The notes under the pieces: generated by a model | Seen by the model: only the letters and a program-made list of their open reading frames with translations | Databases searched by the model: none | What the model was told of the DNA's origin: nothing | In this document: positions 1 to 7,872 of the stretch, piece by piece | How the letters are laid out: every line of letters begins with the position of its first letter | Position numbering within the stretch: the stretch's first letter is position 1 | NCBI GenBank assembly: GCA_025558075.1 | Contig: JAHLKF010000001.1 | Location: forward strand, 930,001-994,000 | Source: Gaertneriomyces semiglobifer | Lineage: Eukaryota; Chytridiomycota; Chytridiomycetes; Spizellomycetales; Spizellomycetaceae | DNA: 64,000 nucleotides | Direction: 5' to 3' | Made by a program: the position numbers and the translations under genes

Positions 1-292
1 TCCGCGAATGTTGAACGTTTGACGTTTTCCAAAGGAATTTCGCACGCGACGTTTTGAACCAACCGTTCTTTATTTGATAACAAAACGTGTTTAGTGATAA
101 CACATTGTAACGCGTTGGCTTCGGTTCAATATTTAAGCGTTGAAATCACGAGCTCCTCGGCGATTCTTTGGCCCCGAACGACGGATCTTCTCAAAAAAAT
201 ATAAAAGCAGCTCACAGCAGCCGAGTGCAGCAGCAGCCTGGTTTGGGGTTGCTCCTGTTAAAATTAACCAGCCTTGTTCGAGCGATACCACA

Positions 293-1391
293 ATGACCCG
301 GCTGCCGTTTACAAACCATGTGGTGGCCGGCGCTTCTCCAGCAATCCGCATCTCCGTCAATCGGTATGCGTCTCCACATGTTGCAACGACACTGTTGCCA
401 AAGGTGAACATTCTTTGCGTGCATGGCAACTCGATGTGCAAGGAAACCTGGGAACCTGTAATTAGAAAGCTCTTTGCATCGCCTATAGGAGGGCGAATCC
501 GCGCAGCGTACGCCTTGGATGTGAGAAATCATGGGGATTCTGCTGTACTCAACAAGGACGTGGCCATACAAAATCAGCTGCACCATTTTGATTGGAGTGA
601 CGGCGCCCGTGATGTCCTTGAAGTAGCAAACTTTATCCGTGAGGGCTGCGAGAAGAACGATGTGCTTGTGGGCTTGGGCCACTCGTTTGGCGGCGCACAG
701 CTGCTTCTTGGTTCTGTGCTCAAGCCGCGAGTGTTCGCCAATTTTATACTAGTTGAACCAATGGTCTTCAACCGCGCGTTCTTTCAAGCGGCTTATGGCT
801 TTGAGGACCCGAAACAAGTGAGCGCAGAAAATGACAAGTATACTCAAAATGCTTTGAGAAGGAAAGCCGTGTTCCCATCGCGCCAGGCCGCTTTTGAGAA
901 TCTGAGTGGAAAGAAATTCTTTCGGTCGTTCTCCGAGGAGAGCCTGCACATTTACGTAGATCATGGATTCTATGAAGATGGCACAGGATATCGACTAAAG
1001 TGTCCGCCCCATCAAGAGGCCTCGGTCTTTATGGGGTGCGGCTCTACTTTCCCAGCGTTCGACACTCTGCCAGAGCTTCCCACGCCAGCGCTGTTTCTTA
1101 CCGGGAGTGAATCTGAGTGGATGAGACCATTCTACTGCGCCCCAGATTCGGAAAGTCCTGTGGTGAAAGACAAGTATCTGGCGTTCAAGGCTCCCTTGGG
1201 TGAATACAATGTAGTCCCCCACAGTGGCCACATGACTCCTTTGGACAATCCAAATGATCTCGGTAAGCGCATCAGTCCATTACCGCTACCGAAGTGATTC
1301 TGTGACTAATATTCCCTCGCCGCATACCACAGCCGAGATCACGGCCGGTTACATTGAGCGACAACTGCGGACAGGTGTCGCCAAGTTATAG
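293..1391 (+). CDS. alpha/beta-hydrolase with PTS1-like C-terminus
   Basis: Two exons, 293-1262 and 1333-1391, give 342 aa. The 70-nt intron has GTAAGC at the donor and CCACAG at the acceptor. The reading frame is open upstream, but the first ATG with good context (ACAATGACC) is at 293. The fold is shown by an early LCVHGNS strand-loop (oxyanion region), the nucleophile elbow GHSFGG at about residues 180-185 and a late VPHSGHM with the catalytic His. The layout resembles fungal peroxisomal hydrolases of the Lpx1/AKT2 type (family knowledge). After splicing the protein ends in VAKL, so its last three residues, AKL, fit the PTS1 consensus. Peroxisomal location is inferred from this tail. The substrate is unknown. 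Confidence 0.85.
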
Positions 1392-1481
1392 CCGGTGCTT
1401 ATCTCAGCGCTTTTCCTAATGTAGATACGCAAGTCTATACTGTACAGCTATTTGTGAACTATAGTACTTTCACCATTGATT

Positions 1482-2069
1482 TCATAGTGAGGCTCGGTCG
1501 CGCCTGGTGCTCAACGTCGCCTTGGATGCTGATTTCTTCCGGCCTTCCGATTTCTCAAGATACTTCACCGCCTTTTCAGGGCCACCCGATCTCAAGAACG
1601 TCTCCTCCAATTGTTTAGCTAGCAGCAGATCTCCCATCACACGCACTCGTTGGTTGGCGATGGCGCTGACCGCAGTCAGGCCGCCGGTAATGAACTTGAG
1701 AATGTCTGCGTCTTCAATTTCTATGAGGATAACCGGAAACGGCGGTTCTTTACTAGAGGGTACCGGTGGTCTTGTCTGGGATATAATGGGTTTGGTGTTG
1801 AGGCCTCTAAAAAATAGATACCTGTGATCATCTTTGAGTTTAATTTTTGGAGTTTCCTTCTCGAGAGAACAGTACTCCTACCATTCATCCTTGCGCACTC
1901 CCTTTTGCAGAACCGTAAGAATAAAGAGACCTCGTAAATTGCGAGCAAGGGACGGGTCGGAATTGAGCTCTCGTTGAACTTCAGGCAAGAGAACAGATGC
2001 GATCGAGGGCCTCTCTTCCCGATTTGGCAAGAAGCCAGCCAACTTTTCCTTCAACTTTGCATCCACCAT
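1482..2069 (-). CDS. SCP2 sterol-binding domain protein
   Basis: Minus strand, exons 2069-1882 and 1821-1482, 175 aa. The 60-nt intron (GTAGGA to CACAG) contains an in-frame TAG, and removing it restores a continuous SCP2 fold: a hydrophobic strand FILTVLQKG, then EWYLFFRG, then PVILIEIEDADILKFITGG and VMGDLLLAKQLEETF. The last segment is the conserved C-terminal helix of SCP2 domains, which bind sterols or fatty acyl groups. An N-terminal helix of about 35 residues precedes the domain, and a basic Lys/Arg/Ser tail of about 30 residues ends in RASL, which is not a good PTS1. The start at 2069 is the first ATG after an in-frame stop; a further 5' exon cannot be excluded. It runs tail to tail with the upstream hydrolase. 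Confidence 0.75.
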
Positions 2070-2497
2070 AGCGACGAAACTCTCCTTGTTCCTATATACA
2101 ACCTTCTGACGGGTTGCAATCCAATTCACGGGCCAGCGACGAGTACGAACCTGGTCTGTCCTGCGCTTTTGTATGGGCGGTCGTCCGTCGACCGTGTGGC
2201 AGCTTGGAATGTCGGTGCCCCTCGTGTCTCGTGACTAACAAACTCCGCCGGCTTATGTAAGCACGCCGGCAACGCGCGCGTGGAACGGTGTGTAGCTCAG
2301 TGCCAACAAAAGCGCATCGACATCGGCAATCCTGTATTAGTAGATGTTTGAGCATTCCACAGCATCGTTTCGAGAAAGGCCAGTTGAGATCAAGATGTTG
2401 AAAGCAGTAGGTGTTAGACAGAGGCTCGTAGGTTTTCAGCTTTGTTTAACGTCACTTGCCTGTGTAGCCGTGGGCACAAGATGAAGAATATCAACGC

Positions 2498-3082
2498 ATG
2501 CCGTCCAGGACGAATGCAACAATAACCTCAGCAAAACGCTCGCAGATAATGCTGGGCGACCATAGCGAGCCCATGTCGACGTCGTACTCGTCAATGACCA
2601 GCCCGGTTGGCAGAAATGATCATTTCGTTGATTACCGCTCACCTGTGCGCGACAAGTACGAGAGCGACGTCTTCAACATCAAACCCAGTACTACGCCTTC
2701 ACGAGTCACCAACCAGAAATATAAGCCTGATCGTAATCGCTCTAATGTATTCGCCCATCAGTTTCTAGACGAACCCGCTCAGCCAGCGACACCCGGACGC
2801 CAGTCGCATCATACCCAAAGCGATATCTTTAACGTGAAAAATCAGCACGACGGCTTCAGGGACCGGCCAATTAGTCCACGGTATCGCTACAGCCCATCAA
2901 AATCAAACTCGGATCTATTGTCTCATAATGACGATTATATTCCGTCCCCGGTGTCCGCGCTCAGACGGAGTGGTTCCAATAGCCTCTCGAACTTGGGCTT
3001 ATCGCAGGATGAAGTGGTTCCTGGAAAAGGCGGGCGTCGGCACTATCCGCAGTCGAGATCTTCCAGCATCATCTTTCAGTGA
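2498..3082 (+). CDS. Ser-rich disordered protein with three S-[DN]-[VI]-F motifs
   Basis: Single-exon ORF of 194 aa from ATG at 2498 to TGA at 3080-3082. It has low hydrophobicity, is rich in Ser, Arg, Pro and Asn, and has no membrane segment or recognisable catalytic domain. Three short motifs recur at spaced positions: SDVFNIK, SNVFAHQ and SDIFNVK. Several SPVR, SPRY and SPSK sites look like proline-directed kinase targets. The motif is loosely reminiscent of the SNIF element of HN1/Jupiter-type microtubule proteins, but that likeness is too weak to name a family. An ATG at 2481 in another frame would not give a long product. Real coding is likely because the repeats are conserved in frame. 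Function is unknown. Confidence 0.55.
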   Translation: MPSRTNATITSAKRSQIMLGDHSEPMSTSYSSMTSPVGRNDHFVDYRSPVRDKYESDVFNIKPSTTPSRVTNQKYKPDRNRSNVFAHQFLDEPAQPATPGRQSHHTQSDIFNVKNQHDGFRDRPISPRYRYSPSKSNSDLLSHNDDYIPSPVSALRRSGSNSLSNLGLSQDEVVPGKGGRRHYPQSRSSSIIFQ

Positions 3083-3287
3083 TTTCGCGGACTTTACGTT
3101 AGAATGGAAACGTTTATTAGATTCAGACTGTGCAACGACCTCTTATTGTTATTGCTTATGATTTTCTCCCCTCTATATACGAAAAAAAGTGTCATCTGGC
3201 ATATTAATATATACTCTAAACCCGAAACTACTTATTCTATAGTAATGTGTTGTACTAAGTTTACTAATGAGGTTCGCCCGCGAGCCT

Positions 3288-3705
3288 CTAGAGAACGAGG
3301 AGACCAGCGATGCCAGTGAGACCAGCAACCGCCATAACGTTGGCAGCGTTCTGAACTGCAGGAGAGCCGGTAGCTATGCATTGGATTAGTCTCTAGAATA
3401 CGACTACCGCAAAAGGTTATGGGTTCAGACTCACTGGGGTTGACAGATGGTCTAGGTGTTGCAGATGGACGGACAGGAACTGGTCCAACGGTTGTAGTCG
3501 TGGGAGGCACGGTTGGGGCAGGAGTACCACTGAGGGTGATGATGCTCACCGGCGCAGTCTCCGAGACGGTTGGTAGGGGCTGTCCGCCCGGCATACTGTG
3601 AATGATAGTGGGCATGCCGGGGTGATCAATATCCTGCGCCCAGACTGCTCCCAGAGGAGCTGCTAGTACCAGAAACAAAGAGATGATTCCCGAGTCGAAG
3701 CGCAT
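3288..3705 (-). CDS. small GPI-anchored Thr/Pro-rich cell-surface protein
   Basis: Minus strand, exons 3705-3435 and 3373-3288, 118 aa. The N-terminus MRFDSGIISLFLVLAAPLGA followed by VWAQ is a clear signal peptide. The middle (about residues 30-90) is rich in Pro, Thr, Ser and Val, as in O-glycosylated wall proteins, and has no catalytic motif. The intron uses the strong donor GTGAGT, has a branch-like GACTAAT and ends CATAG. Splicing converts the open frame into a C-terminus with small residues (around SPAVQNAAN) followed by the hydrophobic stretch VMAVAGLTGIAGLLVL and then the stop, a typical GPI-attachment signal. The product is inferred to reach the plasma membrane or wall. A TATA-like TTATAGTATA lies immediately upstream of the ATG. 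Confidence 0.75.
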
Positions 3706-3858
3706 CTTGTTATACTATAAGAGGATGTGCAAAAAGCGAAAAAGGCCGGATTGAGAACTATTGTACAATTTGGACAATTCAGCGGGCGATGAAGTGTTCA
3801 CAATCGTGTTATCAGGAAATTTTTGGACTTGGAGCGCTTATCTGCGAAATTTGACAAG

Positions 3859-4851
3859 ATGGACAGCCTGCATCCCGAGCACACACAATGGCAATACCCG
3901 GACTCGTTGATTGTTGGCGGAATTAGGGTGTACATATTTGGCTTATCCGCTCTTCGGCAGTTGACGAGTGAAAACAAGCAGCCCAAAGTCGCCGTCTGTT
4001 TCTTCGCTCATGGGCGTCTTGGATCTGCTGAGCAGCATTTCCCTTTTTGTTCTCATCTCTGCACGCACCTCAACGAATCCCACTCTGAAAGGCTTGGTCT
4101 AGTCGTCACCTTTGACCAAAGGAATCATGGCCAGCGATTGTTGTCTTCCCTTGCAAACGAGGCCTGGAAGTCCGGGAACGATACCCATGGATATGATATG
4201 TACAGCATTCAATATGGTACCGCTAAGGACATATCTTATTTGATGGACGTCCTGCCTATGTTTTTGGGTGCCCATGTCGACGCTTGGGGAGTCTGCGGTA
4301 TTTCTCTCGGAGGACATGCAGCTCTGTTATGCACCGCAAATGGTACGGTAGCTGCACGGTCATTCCGGCACGAGTCACGTACTCATCATATGTCGCTCTC
4401 GTCTGTTCCCACCATAGATCCTCGTATAAACGCTACTGCGTCAATGATTGGCTGTGGCGATTATATGGCCCTAATGCGATACAGAGCAGAAAAGTCGAAC
4501 ATTCCTTTACCCCCTTCATCGAACAAGTTTATCAATGAGCAGCTCGTGGCGTTAGTACAGAAGCATGATCCAGTGAACCTTGCAGAGTCGTTTCGTGGGC
4601 GTCCGACGATACTTCTTGGTGGTGGCGCTGATCGACTGGTCCCGCCAGACTGTAACGCCGCCTTCGTTGACCGATTGAAGCAGGTGTATGCCGAGAACGC
4701 GAATGAGCTTTTGCAGATAGTAATTGAGGACGGCGTGCGGCACGAGGCCACCCCGTCTATGAAGGAACACACGATGAAATTCATGAGCAAATGGCTGATG
4801 AACGGTGACGCCACGCATACCGTTTCTGTTGATAGTAAGGCAAAGATCTAG
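3859..4851 (+). CDS. alpha/beta-hydrolase (serine esterase-like)
   Basis: Exons 3859-4342 and 4418-4851 give 305 aa. The start is the first ATG in an open frame that begins with TTG further upstream. The nucleophile elbow is GISLGGHAA, the acid is probably Asp in GGGADRLVPPD, and the His is in GVRHEATPSM, all in the expected order. An early FFAHGRLGS loop supplies the oxyanion region, and VTFDQRNHG follows as in this fold. The 75-nt intron has no in-frame stop, so an unspliced reading is longer by 25 residues. Splicing joins TAN to DPRINA and gives the standard spacing. The C-terminus reads KAKI, only marginally PTS1-like. The substrate is unknown. Confidence 0.82.
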   Translation: MDSLHPEHTQWQYPDSLIVGGIRVYIFGLSALRQLTSENKQPKVAVCFFAHGRLGSAEQHFPFCSHLCTHLNESHSERLGLVVTFDQRNHGQRLLSSLANEAWKSGNDTHGYDMYSIQYGTAKDISYLMDVLPMFLGAHVDAWGVCGISLGGHAALLCTANGTVAARSFRHESRTHHMSLSSVPTIDPRINATASMIGCGDYMALMRYRAEKSNIPLPPSSNKFINEQLVALVQKHDPVNLAESFRGRPTILLGGGADRLVPPDCNAAFVDRLKQVYAENANELLQIVIEDGVRHEATPSMKEHTMKFMSKWLMNGDATHTVSVDSKAKI

Positions 4852-5009
4852 CGTGGTATATACCGTACCAGTTGCAATGGTGTACGTTCATAGAGCCTTC
4901 CACATTTAAAGGATATTTACATGTCACTTTTACGGTCTTGAGACATTCATTACAGCTGCGCCTCCGTAGGGTAGAATCTCTGTAGAATAGTAGATCGGCC
5001 AGAAATCTG

Positions 5010-5150
5010 CAAGTGTGGGAATTTCTCGATCGGGAAGTGGTGGAACGACCATAGGCTCCTCCTCCAAATGTGGGAACTTTTCACTGGGAAAGTGGTGGAA
5101 CGAAGCTCCTCCCCCAAATGTGGGAACTTTTCGATGGGAAAATGATTGGT
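5010..5150. repeat. imperfect tandem repeat, about 50-55 bp, 2.5 copies
   Basis: The phrase TGTGGGAA starts at 5014, 5069 and 5119, each time followed by TTTCTCGAT- or CTTTTCACT-like sequence, GGGAAAGTGGTGGAACGA and GCTCCTCC. The two complete units are 55 and 50 bp. The array lies in the 860-bp gap between the hydrolase at 3859-4851 and the EsV-1-7-like gene. No ORF, terminal inverted repeat or target duplication was recognised. Confidence 0.7.
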
Positions 5151-5712
5151 TTTGACGGAGAAGGCCCAGATTGTGTTCGTGAGGGTGTTCTCACAGATGT
5201 AATGGTGTCGGATCACGATGAATTGGTTATGATGATTTGCTGTGTTCTACTGGCTGGAATGGACGGTGTGAACCTTCTGCAACGACGGCTCTCGTTTATA
5301 TATTTGGGGGGTCGCAGCGGTCTTGCGTGACAGGGTTGACGGGATTGACAAACACTTGGGTTGAATGACTGAAACTTGATGCGAGTGATTATCTATTTCG
5401 GAATGGTTACTTACTGCTTAAGAAAGTTGACCTCTGCTCTCCTTTTATATCTTTTTGAAGCCGTTGGGTAAACTTACAATGTACACGCTCGCTCTTGGCC
5501 ATTTAATTAACATCCACATGCAAAGGGATGTCCAGTAGGAGCGCGCTGGGTTTGGAGGTGTATATATGTAGAAGGATAGAGTCGGTTCAAAACAGAACAG
5601 GGAAAGGAAGTGTGAGCAAACCCATGACTGTCATTATTATTGAAGGATAGGCCACAGCAGATATATATATGGTGGGTACATACATTGGCGCTCAACACTC
5701 CCGCTCTCACTT
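5151..5712. other. non-coding gap 3' of the EsV-1-7-like gene
   Basis: No convincing ORF, RNA gene or mobile element was found here. It contains a TATATATTTGGGG stretch near 5299, a TATATATATGG stretch near 5660 and AT-rich sequence. It is the 3' flank of the minus-strand gene ending at 5713. Confidence 0.5.
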
Positions 5713-7317
5713 TCAGTGAAAGCCGTCGTAGCATAGGTGCTCCACGCTCACATCGCGGTCAGGGATGGTCGTTACGTGGTGCTTCAGCCTATTGTATGCA
5801 ACCTCCAGTCCTGTTGCGAGATCTTCCTCGTTCCGGACCACCGACAAGCCGCGGGCGTTGTACTTGAAGCAGGATGGCCGTTTCTCCCCCTTGGCGGTCG
5901 TGTACCCATCGGGATTAACCCGAATAAACACCACGGGCCAGCTTCCCACATCCTCGAAGAGTTCCATCATGCGTTTGTTTTCGCATGCGCAGTACTTCTC
6001 CCCGCTATGGCTTTCCTCGTCTATTTGAACGAAGACCACGTGGGTGAAGCGGTCCACCATCATGTCAGGGCGGCGACGCGAGCAACCGCCAACCGTCTTG
6101 TCCAGCGTTAGCTGGGTGGCGTCCACTCCGGCCTCCGCGTCGTTCAACAGCCGCTCGCGCAGGTGATCCACGAAGGTACGCTCCTTCGTTTTGAAGTTGC
6201 GCGCAACTGGTTCATCCGGAAACATGTGGACGAAGCAACGAAGGCAGTGCGATTCCGGGACGAGAAAATGGACTGCCTTCGCTGCTGCGTACACGGCCGC
6301 GTCCAGTTGTTGCGGCAATCTGCGCACCACTTCGGTCGCTCTTTGCCCGGGCGACACGATGGTGGGGCATAGCAGGCATCGTTTGGCTGTGACATTCTCG
6401 GCCTCCGCCGGCTTCGTAGGGCACTTCGCGCACCACCTCGGGCGCTTGTCACCGGGCAGCCCGAGGGATGGCGACACTCGCCCGCATTCGCACCTTGCGC
6501 TCTTCACGTCCACGGCCTCTGCCGGCTTCGTCGGGCACCGCGAGCACCACTTCGCCTGACCGTCGTCTGGGAGGCCGAAATTTGGCTGGTACTGGCCGCA
6601 TTCGCACCTGGCGTGCTTGACGTCGATGGCCTCCGCCGGCTTGGTGGGGCACCTTGAGCACCACTTCGCTTGTCGGTCGCCTGGGAGGCCAAAGTGCGGT
6701 TGAGAACGACCGCATTCGCACTTCTGGCTGCGAACGTCCACGGCCTCAGCCGGCTTTGCGGGGCACTTGATGCACCACGTCGGGCGCTCATCTCCCTCAG
6801 GGCCAAAAGTGGCCAGCGCTTTCCCGCATTTGCAGCGAAGCACCACAACGTTGATGGCCTCCGCCGGCTTCGACGGGCACTTCGCACACCAGGTGGCACG
6901 CTCCGCCCCTGGCAAACCCAACGTGGGCTGTGACTTCCCGCAGTCGCATTTGCGGGCCTTGGTGTTGATGGCGTCCTCCGGCTTCGCGGGGCATTGAAGG
7001 CACCAAATTGCTCGCCGGCTCTTGCTCCCAGCCGGGACATAGTTCGGCACTGCTTTCCCGCATTCGCACCGACGGTCGCGGACATTGACCGTGTTTTCCG
7101 GCTTCGTGGGGCACTTGAGGCACCAAAGCGCCTTCTTCTGTTGGTCGTCGGCGTGGCAGCGCGAGGCCGTCCCTCGGCCACACTTGCACTTGGTGTACCG
7201 AGGATTCACCGCCTCGGCCGGCTTTGTTGGGCACTTCTTGCACCAAATCGCTCGCTTCTCTCCAGGGAGAGCTAGCGATGGCGCCGCCTTTCCGCATTCG
7301 CAGCGACGTCGTGCCAT
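5713..7317 (-). CDS. EsV-1-7-like cysteine-repeat protein with PD-(D/E)XK-like C-terminal domain
   Basis: Intronless minus-strand ORF, 534 aa from ATG at 7317 (MARRRCECGK). An ATG at 7440 is in frame, but it would translate the tandem-repeated leader. Residues 1 to about 310 are eight repeats of about 38 aa of the form C-x-C-G-x2-x-P-x2-G-L-P-G-D-x3-A-x-W-C-x2-C-P-x-K-P-A-E-A-x2-V, plus a degenerate ninth. This matches the EsV-1-7 repeat known from Ectocarpus virus EsV-1 and the brown-algal IMM protein (family knowledge), here with CxC and CxxC pairs that could bind zinc. The C-terminal 200 residues carry RRRPDMMVDR, then FVQIDEESH, CENKRMMELFEDVG and VFIRVNPDGY, a PD-(D/E)XK nuclease-like pattern. 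The gene is visibly GC-richer than its neighbours and flanked by tandem repeats. Horizontal origin from a giant virus or alga is inferred. The activity is untested. Confidence 0.8.
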   Translation of the reverse strand: MARRRCECGKAAPSLALPGEKRAIWCKKCPTKPAEAVNPRYTKCKCGRGTASRCHADDQQKKALWCLKCPTKPENTVNVRDRRCECGKAVPNYVPAGSKSRRAIWCLQCPAKPEDAINTKARKCDCGKSQPTLGLPGAERATWCAKCPSKPAEAINVVVLRCKCGKALATFGPEGDERPTWCIKCPAKPAEAVDVRSQKCECGRSQPHFGLPGDRQAKWCSRCPTKPAEAIDVKHARCECGQYQPNFGLPDDGQAKWCSRCPTKPAEAVDVKSARCECGRVSPSLGLPGDKRPRWCAKCPTKPAEAENVTAKRCLLCPTIVSPGQRATEVVRRLPQQLDAAVYAAAKAVHFLVPESHCLRCFVHMFPDEPVARNFKTKERTFVDHLRERLLNDAEAGVDATQLTLDKTVGGCSRRRPDMMVDRFTHVVFVQIDEESHSGEKYCACENKRMMELFEDVGSWPVVFIRVNPDGYTTAKGEKRPSCFKYNARGLSVVRNEEDLATGLEVAYNRLKHHVTTIPDRDVSVEHLCYDGFH

Positions 7318-7321
7318 AGTG

Positions 7322-7411
7322 GTGGATGGAAAGATGTGGGAGGTACGGAAGTAAAGGGTGGATGGAAAGATGTGAGAGGTAAGAAGGTAAAGGGTCGATG
7401 GAAAGATGATG
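7322..7411. repeat. 36-bp tandem repeat, 2.5 copies, at the 5' end of the EsV-1-7-like gene
   Basis: Units begin at 7322, 7358 and 7394 (partial), each with GTGGATGGAAAGATG or GTCGATGGAAAGATG. The first two units are both 36 bp and differ at a few positions. On the minus strand they form the presumed leader or promoter immediately upstream of the ATG at 7317. Confidence 0.75.
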
Positions 7412-7872
7412 TTGGCTGATGGGTCTAGAAGATACAGCATGCAGCACTTGATCTTAACGCTGACGGACGGACCGCAGGATGCTTACTACTTCTACAACAA
7501 CAAAGAGCGAAGGAGCCCTTTTGAGCAGCAGAGATGCAGGGCAGCGATGAGGGGCTTCTATACCCTCACCGACGTACGGGGTCCTTGGCCGACTGAGTAA
7601 ACAGAGTCTCGTTGCAAAGACACAAAGGCTGCATCGACGCGTACTTTCTTATATCGATAAAGCATTAGATGGCGGGACTGACAATTATTGGCTTGGAACT
7701 GAACGCATCAAGTCCTTCTCAATCAAGCTCAGGTTGATGAACAGTGTACTAACAACAACAACAAGTGTGTAATGTAGAAATCAAAACAGTTGGTGTGGTA
7801 GGAACATCAATCACATTTAATCACACAACTTCTTCAAGTAAAACGAAGAAAATTCAAGAGATCGTACATCAT
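7412..7872. other. intergenic, no gene recognised
   Basis: The stretch separates the EsV-1-7-like gene from the 3' end of the acyl-CoA dehydrogenase. A 64-codon plus-strand frame around 7406-7600 shows no domain and no codon or motif support. Nothing else was seen. Confidence 0.5.

Noticed and set aside
6163..7181. Several long plus- and minus-strand frames inside the EsV-1-7-like gene
   Set aside because: They arise from the periodic GC-rich repeats. Only the frame with regular Cys spacing and the C-terminal domain is coherent.
5713..7317. CRISPR array or satellite reading of the repeats
   Set aside because: Period and variation follow codons with conserved cysteines, and the third-base changes fit protein repeats.
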